Made by a program: the position numbers and the translations under genes
Shown here: positions 47,853 to 55,700 of the stretch, piece after piece
Position numbering within the stretch: the first letter of the stretch is position 1
Layout: each line of letters opens with the position of its first letter
NCBI RefSeq assembly: GCF_009696465.1
Contig: NZ_VULX01000015.1
Span: 1-64,000, forward strand
Source of the DNA: Inconstantimicrobium porci
GTDB taxonomy: Bacteria; Bacillota; Clostridia; Clostridiales; Clostridiaceae
Length of the DNA stretch: 64,000 nucleotides
Reading direction: 5' to 3'
Notes under the pieces: model-generated
Told to the model about the DNA's origin: nothing
The model's database searches: none
Seen by the model: only the letters and a program-made list of their open reading frames with translations

Positions 47853-48860
47853 ATGGGAAAACATTCATCTGGAAAACATATACAGAAAAAAGATACTCGA
47901 AAGAAAGGGAAAAGCAAATCAAAAGTAATACTTTTATCAGTTTTAGCAATAATCTTATTTATCATTGTTGCTGCGGGTTCATACGTATTTTCTTCTTTAG
48001 GCAAAATGAATAAAGTATCAATTAAAAAGGATACAGCTTCTTTAGGAATAGATAAAAATTTATCTTTTGATAAAGACATAATTAACATTGCCTTCTTAGG
48101 TGTTGATTCAAGAGAAGGAGATGTTGGACGTTCAGATGCTACAATGGTACTAACTGTAGATAAAAAACATAACAAAGTAAAATTAACTTCTTTATTTAGA
48201 GATTCATATGTTTCTATTGATGGTCATGGTCAGACAAAACTTAACCACGCTTATGCTTATGGAGGCCCTCAACTTTCAATAAAAACTATAAACCAGAACT
48301 TTGGTCTTGATATTAAAGACTTTGTAAAAGTTGATTTTGCACAGCTTTCTCAAGTAATTGATGCTTTAGGCGGTGTTGAAATAACTATAAAAGATTACGA
48401 AGTTAATCAGGTTAATAAATATATTAACGATGTAGCAAAAGAAACAAAACAGACAGCCCAATCAGTATCAGTAGGCAAGCAGCTTCTTAATGGTGTTCAG
48501 GCTGTTGGTTATTCAAGAGTAAGATATGCTGGAAATGGTGATATTGAAAGAACTGAAAGACAACGTACAGTTCTTAATGCAATATTTGAAAAAATAAAAT
48601 CTGCTGGTGTTTCACAATATCCAGGCATAGTAAGCAAACTTCTACCTTACGTTACAACAAGTATGAGTTCAACTGATATAATAAGTCTTGGTATAAGCAC
48701 ACTACAAAATGGTCTTGGAAATCTTGAACAAATGGAATTCCCTCTTCCAGACAAAGCAAAGGGACAAATAATAAACAAAGTCTGGTACTGGGTATTTGAT
48801 ATTGAAGCTAATAAGAAGTTAGTTCGTGACTACATCTTTGATGACGTAAAACCACAATAA
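47853..48860 (+). CDS. LytR-CpsA-Psr (LCP) family cell-wall ligase, second copy
   Basis: 335 residues; basic N-terminal tail (KHSSGKHIQKKDTRKKGKSK), a membrane helix at about 30-50, and the LCP domain with IAFLGVDSREGDVGRSDATMVLTVD, SLFRDSYVSIDGHGQ, KLNHAYAYGG and GYSRVRYAGNGDIERTERQR. Paralogous to the minus-strand LCP gene 1.1 kb away, with the same overall order of motifs. RBS AAAGGAG. It is one of few plus-strand genes in the centre of the window. Confidence 0.92.
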   Translation: MGKHSSGKHIQKKDTRKKGKSKSKVILLSVLAIILFIIVAAGSYVFSSLGKMNKVSIKKDTASLGIDKNLSFDKDIINIAFLGVDSREGDVGRSDATMVLTVDKKHNKVKLTSLFRDSYVSIDGHGQTKLNHAYAYGGPQLSIKTINQNFGLDIKDFVKVDFAQLSQVIDALGGVEITIKDYEVNQVNKYINDVAKETKQTAQSVSVGKQLLNGVQAVGYSRVRYAGNGDIERTERQRTVLNAIFEKIKSAGVSQYPGIVSKLLPYVTTSMSSTDIISLGISTLQNGLGNLEQMEFPLPDKAKGQIINKVWYWVFDIEANKKLVRDYIFDDVKPQ

Positions 48861-48873
48861 TAAATAATATATT

Positions 48874-48910
48874 AAATAAAAAGTGCATTTCAACATGCGC
48901 TTTTTTATTT
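48874..48910. terminator. bidirectional terminator
   Basis: AAATAAAAAGTGCAT and ATGCGCTTTTTTATTT pair around TTCAAC between converging LCP and helicase genes. A T tract follows the stem on both strands. Confidence 0.8.
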
Positions 48911-48938
48911 AATATATTAGAGATATAAGAAAATAGGA

Positions 48939-51281
48939 TTAATTTTTTTTCCAAAACTCTTCTACTTTCTTCTTAAGTTCCTTCTTATCTCTTACAAAGT
49001 TCATGTTTTCCCACTCTCTCGGCATCATCATTTTATACTTATTTGTAAAGAACCTGTCATCTATAAGTACTGCTATGCCTCTATCTGTTTCAGTCCTTAT
49101 TACTCTCCCTACAGACTGCAGCACTTTGTTCATTCCTGGATATGTGTATGAATAATCATATCCCTGTCCATTAAAGTTATTATAGTAATCCTTTATTATC
49201 TCTCTTTCAAAACAGACCTGAGGCAGCCCAACTCCAGTTATGATTGTTCCTATAAGAGAATCTCCTCTGAGATCTATTCCCTCTGAGAAAATACCTCCCA
49301 TAACACAAAACGCCAGTATATTTTTTTCTTTATCCTCAAACTTGCTCAAAAATTCTTCACGTTGCTTTTCATTCATATCATTATTCTGAATTTCTACATT
49401 AATATCATCATATTTTTCTAGGAAAAGCTTATATGCATTTTCCATATATTTATATGAAGGAAAGAATGCTATATAATTACCCTTTTTTAAAGAGACTGTA
49501 TCATGAATAATCTCTACTATATCACCAATTGTATTTTCTCTGTCTTTATACTTAGTAGATAACGGCACTGCCGAAATACCTAAATTACTGCTGTCAAATG
49601 GTGACTTGAGAAACATTCTGTAGCTGTTCTCATCACCTCCTAAAAGCGAAATATAGTAATCCATGGGCGTCATTGTTGCCGAGAACAGCACACAGCTTTT
49701 TGCCGCATTCATCTTATACTTTATTCTTGTACTAGGATCTATACAAAAAAGTTTTATAATTACATCCCGATCAGAAGTATCTACATAATTAATATAACAG
49801 TCATCAACCTCTGCCAATGTATTGAGGAATCCATTAATCTCAAAATAAAGATTCATTACTTCATCTATTCCCTCTACACCCTGATTCTTAGCAATAAACT
49901 CATCACCTTCTTTGATAAATGATTTCAGCATCTTGCTTAAATCTTTAGGTACAGAAGTTATTATCTTCTGAACAATCTGATCATCTTCCAATTCTCTTCT
50001 ATAGGAAACCATAATCGAATTTATTTTACCTAAAATACCTGAAAGCTTAGGAGCTTTTCCTGTCATAAGTTTTTTAACTTTATATATGTCGCTTTTTCTT
50101 ATCTCTGCAGAATACATTTCTCTTGCTCTAGGCACAAGATTATGAGCTTCATCTATAAGAATACTAATTCTATCTGTACATTCTTCAAATATATATTTAA
50201 GTGCAGCTGTAGGATCAAAAATATAATTGTAATCACATATTACAGCATCACACCATTTAGCTATTTCAAGACTCAGTTCAAAAGGACATATTTTATACTT
50301 TTCAGCTATTTCTTCTATAGTCGTTCTTGAAAACTCATCATTATCCTTCAGTATATGGTAAAGAGACCCTTTAAGCTTATCATAATAATCCTTAGCATAT
50401 ATGCAGTCATCAGGGTTACATTTAGGTTCATCCTTAAAACATATCTTTTCCTTGGCAGTAAGCGTAATTGTCTTGATATTCATCTTATTCTTTCTCAATA
50501 TCTTAAAGGCTTCTTCAGCCACAGTTCTTGTAATAGTCTTAGATGTGAGATAAAATATTCTATCAATTTTGTCCTGTCCAAGTGCCTTAACTACAGGGAA
50601 AATAGTTGATATTGTTTTGCCTATTCCAGTTGGCGCCTTTATAAAAATCTTTTCTTTTTCCCTAACTGTATTATAAACAGCCACAGACAGCTCTCTCTGG
50701 CCCTTTCTATATTCTTTAAAAGGGAAACCAGCCTCATCAATAGACCCGTTTCTTCTATCTTTCCATTCAATATTATAGTCAGCGATATCTTTGAACTGCT
50801 TGATAATGAAGTCTATATACTCTTTAAGTTCATCTTTTGTATATTTTTTTTCAAATGTTTTAGTTTCATCATTTAATAAGCAATAATAAATAAGCCTTAC
50901 TGTTATGTTCTTAAGATTTTTCTGTTCACATAATATGTAAGCATAAAACTTAGCCTGCGCCCAGTGCAGTTCATTGAAATTTTCATCTATATATACAAGG
51001 TTAGTGTTAGTAGATTTTATCTCTTCTACAATTACTCCACCATCTTCAATCACTCCGTCAGCTCTTCCTTCAACTTTTAAAGTGAATTTATCAAAATCAA
51101 AATCCATTGTAAGGTATACTTCTTTACTGTATCCTTTAATTAACTTTAAATTTTCTTCCTGAATTTTTTTATGAATCACTGTTCCTTGCATAGCACGAGA
51201 ATGACTAACATATCTTGTATCAATGCTGCCACTGGATAGCGCAAAACTTACTATTTCTCTTACAGATATCGCTATAACCAT
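48939..51281 (-). CDS. Rad3/DinG-type helicase with N-terminal PD-(D/E)xK nuclease domain
   Basis: A 780-residue iron-sulfur superfamily 2 helicase. The N-terminal 170 residues look like a RecB/Cas4-type nuclease: GRADGVIEDGGVIVEEIKSTN (D...EIK core) and HWAQAKFYAYILCEQ (QxxxY). The helicase has Walker A IKAPTGIGKTISTIFP near 215, Fe-S cysteines in CFKDEPKCNPDDCIYAKDYY...CPFEL, DEAH (LIDEAHNLVPRA) and a C-terminal QSVGRVIRTETD. Likely acts in DNA repair. The gene stands alone. Confidence 0.85.
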   Translation of the reverse strand: MVIAISVREIVSFALSSGSIDTRYVSHSRAMQGTVIHKKIQEENLKLIKGYSKEVYLTMDFDFDKFTLKVEGRADGVIEDGGVIVEEIKSTNTNLVYIDENFNELHWAQAKFYAYILCEQKNLKNITVRLIYYCLLNDETKTFEKKYTKDELKEYIDFIIKQFKDIADYNIEWKDRRNGSIDEAGFPFKEYRKGQRELSVAVYNTVREKEKIFIKAPTGIGKTISTIFPVVKALGQDKIDRIFYLTSKTITRTVAEEAFKILRKNKMNIKTITLTAKEKICFKDEPKCNPDDCIYAKDYYDKLKGSLYHILKDNDEFSRTTIEEIAEKYKICPFELSLEIAKWCDAVICDYNYIFDPTAALKYIFEECTDRISILIDEAHNLVPRAREMYSAEIRKSDIYKVKKLMTGKAPKLSGILGKINSIMVSYRRELEDDQIVQKIITSVPKDLSKMLKSFIKEGDEFIAKNQGVEGIDEVMNLYFEINGFLNTLAEVDDCYINYVDTSDRDVIIKLFCIDPSTRIKYKMNAAKSCVLFSATMTPMDYYISLLGGDENSYRMFLKSPFDSSNLGISAVPLSTKYKDRENTIGDIVEIIHDTVSLKKGNYIAFFPSYKYMENAYKLFLEKYDDINVEIQNNDMNEKQREEFLSKFEDKEKNILAFCVMGGIFSEGIDLRGDSLIGTIITGVGLPQVCFEREIIKDYYNNFNGQGYDYSYTYPGMNKVLQSVGRVIRTETDRGIAVLIDDRFFTNKYKMMMPREWENMNFVRDKKELKKKVEEFWKKN

Positions 51282-51381
51282 CTTTATTTCCCCTTTAAAA
51301 CTAATAATTTATAATTTTAAAATTCTTTACGATAATTAATTATAATCTAATTTTATTTTATAGAAAGGTTCAATTTTAATT

Positions 51382-52113
51382 ATGTTATTTTTAAAAGATG
51401 TAAAACATATTATACTAGCAATCCTGGTCAGTTCTTTTGCTGTTTTTATTGGACTAAGTTCAGCAGAAATCTACTATAAAAAGACAGCAGTTCAATTACT
51501 GACTACAACTTATAACCTGCCATTAAGCCATAAAACTAACATATATAATAAGCCATCATCATACAATGGTCTCGTAGCAGTTGCTGATGTTGATGCAAGC
51601 TTTGTAATAGATCTTCATTATGCAAAAGATACTAACTTCACAGGAAAGAAAATATATCCCAGTGAAACATGTCTTCTACAGAAAGATACCTTAAGAAAAT
51701 TAATAAATGCAAATAACGAATTCAAACAATATGGCTATAGAATAAAAATATGGGACGCCTACAGACCTTATGATGTTCAAAAACACTTATGGAGCATCGT
51801 AAGCGATAGTAGATTCATAGCCAACCCATATTATCACGGTTCTCGTCATAATAGAGGTGCAGCTGTTGATATAACACTTGTTGATGGACAGGGGCATGAA
51901 TTAGAAATGCCTACAGGCTTTGATAACTTCACCACTGCTTCCTACAGAAACAGTACTTCTATGAGTTCCACAGCAAAAAAAAATATGGACTTGCTTACTT
52001 CAGTAATGGTAAAACACGGTTTCAAAACAATAGAAACAGAATGGTGGCATTTTGATGATTCTAATGCAGACAGTTACCCTCTGCTAAATGTCCAATTTGA
52101 AGATATAAAATAA
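51382..52113 (+). CDS. VanX/DdpX-like D-Ala-D-Ala dipeptidase, membrane-anchored
   Basis: M15D-family zinc dipeptidase of 243 residues. Motifs for zinc binding and catalysis are visible: KIWDAYRPYDVQKHLW, SRHNRGAAVDITLVD (SxHxxGxAxD) and ETEWWHFD (ExxWH). An N-terminal hydrophobic helix (about 10-30) makes it extracellular or anchored, unlike the cytosolic VanX of vancomycin operons. No vanH/vanA neighbours exist, so peptidoglycan turnover or nutrient use is more likely than resistance. Confidence 0.85.
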   Translation: MLFLKDVKHIILAILVSSFAVFIGLSSAEIYYKKTAVQLLTTTYNLPLSHKTNIYNKPSSYNGLVAVADVDASFVIDLHYAKDTNFTGKKIYPSETCLLQKDTLRKLINANNEFKQYGYRIKIWDAYRPYDVQKHLWSIVSDSRFIANPYYHGSRHNRGAAVDITLVDGQGHELEMPTGFDNFTTASYRNSTSMSSTAKKNMDLLTSVMVKHGFKTIETEWWHFDDSNADSYPLLNVQFEDIK

Positions 52114-52289
52114 AAAAGGTTGCAGGATATATTGCGAAGCCTCCGTCGTTCCCAGCGGTCTCTCCAAGTCGTTTCTTCATATGTCCTGCAACCTTCAGAT
52201 TACTGAAGGCTGAAATTGCCTCCTACCATTCTTTTATACAAATGTGTAAACCCTTTGTTTTCAACGCTTTACAGCATTAAAACCCCACC
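52114..52289. other. intergenic region after the dipeptidase gene
   Basis: Holds the GC-rich folded element (52116-52195), a second hairpin CTGAAGG/CCTTCAG at about 52191-52208, and a possible minus-strand -10 TATAAA at about 52232-52237. No credible protein gene is seen. Confidence 0.35.
52116..52195 (-). ncRNA. possible structured RNA or terminator, GC-rich
   Basis: Arms AAGGTTGCAGGA (52116-52127) and TCCTGCAACCTT (52184-52195) extend by ATAT/ATAT across one mismatch and enclose about 45 bases much richer in G and C than neighbouring spacers (GACTTGGAGAGACC, GGGAACGACGGAGG on the minus strand). On the minus strand the stem is followed by TTTTTTATTTTA, as at the end of a rho-independent terminator. 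A hairpin CCTTCAG-TAAT-CTGAAGG precedes it. I cannot match it to a known riboswitch or ncRNA. Confidence 0.45.
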
Positions 52290-52322
52290 TTTTTCAATGC
52301 AATTTCCTAGACATTAAAAAAG
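52290..52322 (-). repeat. 33-bp repeat beyond a terminator, copy 1
   Basis: On the minus strand it reads CTTTTTTAATGTCTAGG and continues AAATTGCATTGAAAAA. It differs at one base from 62898-62930. Both copies begin in the T tract of a terminator and extend downstream of it. Confidence 0.75.
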
Positions 52323-52364
52323 AAGCTTGCCGATAGCAGTTTTTAACTACTAATCCGGCAGGCT
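52316..52364 (-). terminator. terminator of the DUF1836 gene
   Basis: AGCTTGCCG (52324-52332) and CGGCAGGCT (52356-52364) pair with one G-T, followed on the minus strand by TCTTTTTTAA. It starts seven bases after the stop codon. Confidence 0.8.
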
Positions 52365-52370
52365 CTTTTG

Positions 52371-52964
52371 CTATTCTTCAGTATTATAATCATTAACTAT
52401 TTTTTGTACAAGCTTCTTTATAACAGATGCCTGTGATATAAGAGTCATTACCATAAGAAAAATTCTTATTCTCTCTTCATCTTTTTCATCAAGATTAAGT
52501 GACTTAACTCTATGTTCAAGTTTTTCTTGATTAAATAATGGCGCTGTTAAAAAGTCTGAAAAACTTTCGGTCTGTATTTCTGCAAAAATCTTATACGCAT
52601 CCTGCCATGATATTATGTCATCGCTTCTATCATTGATATCATTAAATGCTAATCTTATTACTTTCTTTATTTCTTCAGTTGTAAGAATAGGCCTCATGTA
52701 ACTTAATAATACAAGCTGTGCAAGATGAATTTTTGTGTATCCTCTTTTTTTACCATCTTCCGGTTTTGAAATAACATCACTCTTAATATAATTCTGAACT
52801 ATATTATTAGTGTATTTTTCATCAGTAAACTTATCATTTAAGTAGTCTATAACTTGAGACAAAAATAAGTCATACTTAGGAAGATCTTCATATGGTATTA
52901 AATTATTATTAGATATCTCTTCTGCTAATTTCATAAAGTCTCTAGTTGTAAAAGTATCGTTCAT
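52371..52964 (-). CDS. DUF1836-family protein
   Basis: A 197-residue protein of the DUF1836 type: it opens MNDTFTTRDFMKLAEEISNN and has the HTH-like region GYTKIHLAQLVLLSYMRPILTTEEIKKVIRLAF in the middle, with an all-helical C terminus. DUF1836 proteins show weak similarity to MerR-type DNA-binding regions, so a regulator is plausible. Function is unknown. It diverges from abrB with a 660-base gap between them. Confidence 0.75.
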   Translation of the reverse strand: MNDTFTTRDFMKLAEEISNNNLIPYEDLPKYDLFLSQVIDYLNDKFTDEKYTNNIVQNYIKSDVISKPEDGKKRGYTKIHLAQLVLLSYMRPILTTEEIKKVIRLAFNDINDRSDDIISWQDAYKIFAEIQTESFSDFLTAPLFNQEKLEHRVKSLNLDEKDEERIRIFLMVMTLISQASVIKKLVQKIVNDYNTEE

Positions 52965-53071
52965 ATTATCGCCTCTCGTTATTAATATCTCTTATTTTAT
53001 ATTATATAGTATGCATAACCATTTTACAAGTTATTTTAATCTTTTCATTTATAATTACTATTAGAATCATG

Positions 53072-53115
53072 TATAGTTATCAACATATTGTGCACAATTG
53101 TTGTTGATAACTATA
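53072..53115. promoter_or_regulatory. large inverted repeat upstream of abrB
   Basis: TATAGTTATCAACA and TGTTGATAACTATA are perfect 14-base arms around ATTGTGCACAAT, which is itself a palindrome. It lies about 400 bp before the abrB promoters and about 110 bp before the DUF1836 gene start, so it could serve either. The arms contain TTATCAACA, one base from a DnaA box. Confidence 0.5.
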
Positions 53116-53468
53116 TATATTATGTTGATTTTTATGCATAGAACTTAAAATACATATAACTTGTACACATTATCCACAGACTCCTGTGAATAAGATGTTT
53201 ATACCTTGTGCAATACTTTATATTTTTTGCACATATTCCAAACAATCATATTATTTTTTGTCACAGTAATATTATACACATGTTCTTAATTTCTTATACT
53301 TGTCTATATTTTCGACATTCAATATTTTATTGTCCATTTTATTACTATTTTTTTATTTTTTTTTGATTTCCATTTTTATTCCCGTATGTCTTTAATAATT
53401 TGTCATTTAAAAGGTGTACAAACTACTAAACTGCACAGTTAAAAACAAGATTTCTAATTTTTTTTCAC

Positions 53469-53497
53469 TTGACTTTACAAAATAATGGTAGTATATT
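53469..53497 (+). promoter_or_regulatory. abrB distal promoter
   Basis: TTGACT (53469-53474), 17-base spacer, TATATT (53492-53497). Near-consensus for sigma-A. Confidence 0.65.
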
Positions 53498-53550
53498 TTA
53501 TTTGTAAACTTTAATGAATAAAAATAATGTAATAAGTTGAAAGTTTTATA

Positions 53551-53598
53551 TTGACTTTAAATTACAGGTTTGTTAATATTGTATTATGTTTTGTCGAA
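53551..53598 (+). promoter_or_regulatory. abrB proximal promoter with Spo0A box
   Basis: TTGACT (53551-53556), 17-base spacer, TAATAT (53574-53579). TGTCGAA at 53592-53598 would lie at about +6 to +12 of the transcript, as in B. subtilis, where Spo0A-P binds just downstream of the tandem abrB promoters and shuts them off. Confidence 0.7.
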
Positions 53599-53626
53599 AC
53601 ATGTAAATCAAGGAGGAAGAAAAAAA

Positions 53627-53872
53627 ATGAAATCAACAGGTGTAGTAAGAAGAGTAGATGAATTAGGTAGAATAGTTATTCCAATAGAGTTAAGAAGAAC
53701 TCTTGATATCGCAGAAAAGGATGCTTTAGAAATATATGTAGACGGAGAGCAGATCATATTAAAGAAATATGAACCAGCTTGTATATTCTGTGGAGATGCT
53801 AGAGATGTTATAAACTACAAAGGTAAAAACATCTGCAAGAACTGTCTTCACGAAATCAAAGAAGGAAGATAA
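53627..53872 (+). CDS. abrB: AbrB-family transition-state regulator
   Basis: An 81-residue regulator: N-terminal SpoVT/AbrB swapped-hairpin DNA-binding domain (MKSTGVVRRVDELGRIVIPIELRRTLDIAEKDALEIYVD, nearly identical to B. subtilis AbrB over its first 50 residues) and a C-terminal zinc-ribbon-like CIFCG...CKNC. The two cysteine pairs are a clostridial trait. AbrB holds back sporulation and stationary-phase genes during growth. The ATG follows AGGAGG; upstream in-frame codons overlap the promoter. Confidence 0.95.
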   Translation: MKSTGVVRRVDELGRIVIPIELRRTLDIAEKDALEIYVDGEQIILKKYEPACIFCGDARDVINYKGKNICKNCLHEIKEGR

Positions 53873-53878
53873 TAATTT

Positions 53879-53926
53879 AAAAAAGATGCTTATCAGCATA
53901 TTGTTACTGATAAGCGTCTTTTTTTA
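53879..53926 (+). terminator. abrB terminator
   Basis: AAAAAAGATGCTTATCAG and CTGATAAGCGTCTTTTTTT form a long stem with an ATATTGTTA-type loop, directly after abrB. Confidence 0.85.
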
Positions 53927-53994
53927 TATATTTATCATGTAAATTTTTAACTATTTTTGTGTTCGAAAAATATTACTTATTTTTACAATAAGAT

Positions 53995-54834
53995 TTAAAG
54001 TTCTATGGAATGTTTATACACTTCTGATTTTTGCATATTTCTATCCTTCGCTACTTTTTTCACAGCTTCTTTTTTGCTTAAGCCTTCATTAATATATTTT
54101 CGTATATGTTCAGCTATACTCATATTTTCCCATGAAGATCTCTGTTCCATTTCAATCTCTTCATCAGTCTTACCTTCTACTACCAATACAAACTCACCAC
54201 GTGGATTTTTATCCTTAAAATATTCTATTACATCTTTTATATTATTTCTGTATATCTCTTCATGAATCTTAGTTAACTCTCTACATGTAGCCATTCTTCT
54301 GTTACCAAGGTTATCAAGAAGAAACTGTAGAGTATTTAATAGCCTGTGAGGTGCTTCATAAAATATAAGTGTTTCCTGTGAGTTTTTTAATTTTTCTATT
54401 ACAGCTGTACGGTCTTTATTTTCTCTTGGAAGAAATCCCTTGAAAGTAAAACCTGTTGTATCTAAACCAGAATTAACAACTGCTGTAGTAATGGCTGTAG
54501 CCCCGGGAAGAACTTCAAAATTCAAATTCTTTTTAATGCATTCTCTAATTACAACACATCCCGGATCAGATATGCCAGGAGTTCCCGCATCACTTACAAG
54601 TGCAATGTTTTTACCCTGTTCAAGAAGATCAATCAAATCCTGACTCTTGCCGTTTTCATTATGCTGATGATAGCTTATAAGACTTTTCTTTATTCCAAAA
54701 TGATTTAGTAACTTTAGTGTCTGTCTTGTATCCTCTGCTGCAACAAAGTCAGCTTCTTTTAATACTTCAAGTCCTCTTAAAGTCATATCTTTTAAATTTC
54801 CTATTGGTGTAGGAACTATATATAATTTTCCCAT
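53995..54834 (-). CDS. rsmI: 16S rRNA (cytidine-2'-O)-methyltransferase
   Basis: Methylates C1402 ribose of 16S rRNA. The 279-residue tetrapyrrole-methylase-fold protein has MGKLYIVPTPIGNLKDMTLR, AAEDTRQTLKLLNHF, LVSDAGTPGISDPG, VLPGATAITTAVVNSGL and ATCRELTKIHEEIY. The ATG at 54834 (or 54837) follows GGAAGGGG, which overlaps the end of the preceding methyltransferase gene, so the two are coupled. Confidence 0.95.
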   Translation of the reverse strand: MGKLYIVPTPIGNLKDMTLRGLEVLKEADFVAAEDTRQTLKLLNHFGIKKSLISYHQHNENGKSQDLIDLLEQGKNIALVSDAGTPGISDPGCVVIRECIKKNLNFEVLPGATAITTAVVNSGLDTTGFTFKGFLPRENKDRTAVIEKLKNSQETLIFYEAPHRLLNTLQFLLDNLGNRRMATCRELTKIHEEIYRNNIKDVIEYFKDKNPRGEFVLVVEGKTDEEIEMEQRSSWENMSIAEHIRKYINEGLSKKEAVKKVAKDRNMQKSEVYKHSIEL

Positions 54835-54838
54835 CATT

Positions 54839-55576
54839 CTATCCCCTTCCGTATATTTCATCTATTTCTTTTGTATAGCATCCTTTATCATCATAGACAT
54901 ATAAAGGCTCTTCAAATTTTAAGAATGAACCTCCATCTCTCTGACCTTCTACAAGCACTATATTAGGAGCCTTTTTCGCACTAGGATGCACAAATTGTAC
55001 TCTTTTAGGTTCTATTTTATACTTCCTCATAAGACAGAATATATCTGCTAACCTTTCAGGTCTATGAACCATATAAAGTCTTCCATTATCCTTCAGCAGT
55101 ATTCTTGAGGCAGCTATAACATTTTCAAGGTTACATAGAACCTCGTGTCTTGCTATAGTAAGTTTATCTGTGGCATTCTTTATGCCAGCATTCATAAGCT
55201 TATATGGTGGATTCACCGTTACCACATCAGCTCTTTCAAGCTTTTTAAGTACCGCTGTATCCTTTAGGTCTGCACACATAAAATCAACTCTATCCTGCAG
55301 ATTATTTATTTCAACACTTCTATGAGCCATTTCTACAAATTCATCCTGAATTTCTATTCCTAATACTTTTTTTGCTTTAGTCTTTCCTGCAATTATAAAA
55401 GGTACAATACCTGTGCCTGTGCAGAGATCAATAACTGTATGATTATTCTTCACGTTTGCATAGTTTGCCAGCAGAACAGCATCTATTCCAAATCTGAAGG
55501 CTTTCTTTTTCTGAATTATATTTATGCCATTCAGCTGTAAATCATCTAATGTTTCATCTTCTCTTACTAAATCCAT
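54839..55576 (-). CDS. TrmN6-like tRNA1(Val) adenine-37 N6-methyltransferase
   Basis: SAM-dependent methyltransferase of 245 residues. DLCTGTGIVPFIIAGKTKAK (SAM site), LGIEIQDEFVEMAHRS and catalytic NPPY in TVNPPYKLMNAG place it among the TrmN6/YabB adenine methyltransferases that modify a valine tRNA. The rsmI gene follows by an overlap of RBS and stop. The start MDLVREDETLDDL is typical for the Firmicute members. Confidence 0.88.
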   Translation of the reverse strand: MDLVREDETLDDLQLNGINIIQKKKAFRFGIDAVLLANYANVKNNHTVIDLCTGTGIVPFIIAGKTKAKKVLGIEIQDEFVEMAHRSVEINNLQDRVDFMCADLKDTAVLKKLERADVVTVNPPYKLMNAGIKNATDKLTIARHEVLCNLENVIAASRILLKDNGRLYMVHRPERLADIFCLMRKYKIEPKRVQFVHPSAKKAPNIVLVEGQRDGGSFLKFEEPLYVYDDKGCYTKEIDEIYGRG

Positions 55577-55653
55577 TGTAAATCCAACCTACTTCTTTAT
55601 AGTTTTCTATTCTATTATAAACTAAAGTTTAAATTATATATATCTATAATTTT

Positions 55654-55695
55654 AAAAAAGCGGATTCTGCATACAAAATACAGAGTCCGCTTTTT
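55654..55695 (-). terminator. flippase gene terminator
   Basis: AAAAAGCGGATTCTG (55655-55669) and CAGAGTCCGCTTTTT (55681-55695), with one G-T pair, six bases after the flippase stop; T tracts on both strands. Confidence 0.85.
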
Positions 55696-55700
55696 ATTAT

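Larger units (their letters stand above)
52965..53626. other. long abrB upstream region
   Basis: About 660 bases. It holds a 14-bp inverted repeat (53072-53115), DnaA-box-like sites TTATCCACA (53170-53178) and TGTGAATAA (53185-53193), two TGTCGAA Spo0A boxes (53311-53317 minus, 53592-53598 plus) and two promoters (listed separately). No convincing small gene is seen. Confidence 0.5.

Noticed and set aside
51382-52113. Vancomycin resistance cluster
   Set aside because: Only a VanX-like enzyme is present; no vanH, vanA/B ligase or VanRS two-component genes, and the protein appears exported.
52063-52180. 39-codon minus-strand frame starting inside the GC-rich folded element
   Set aside because: It begins within the stem-loop, crosses the T tract, ends antisense to the dipeptidase gene, and its putative RBS is only three bases from the start.
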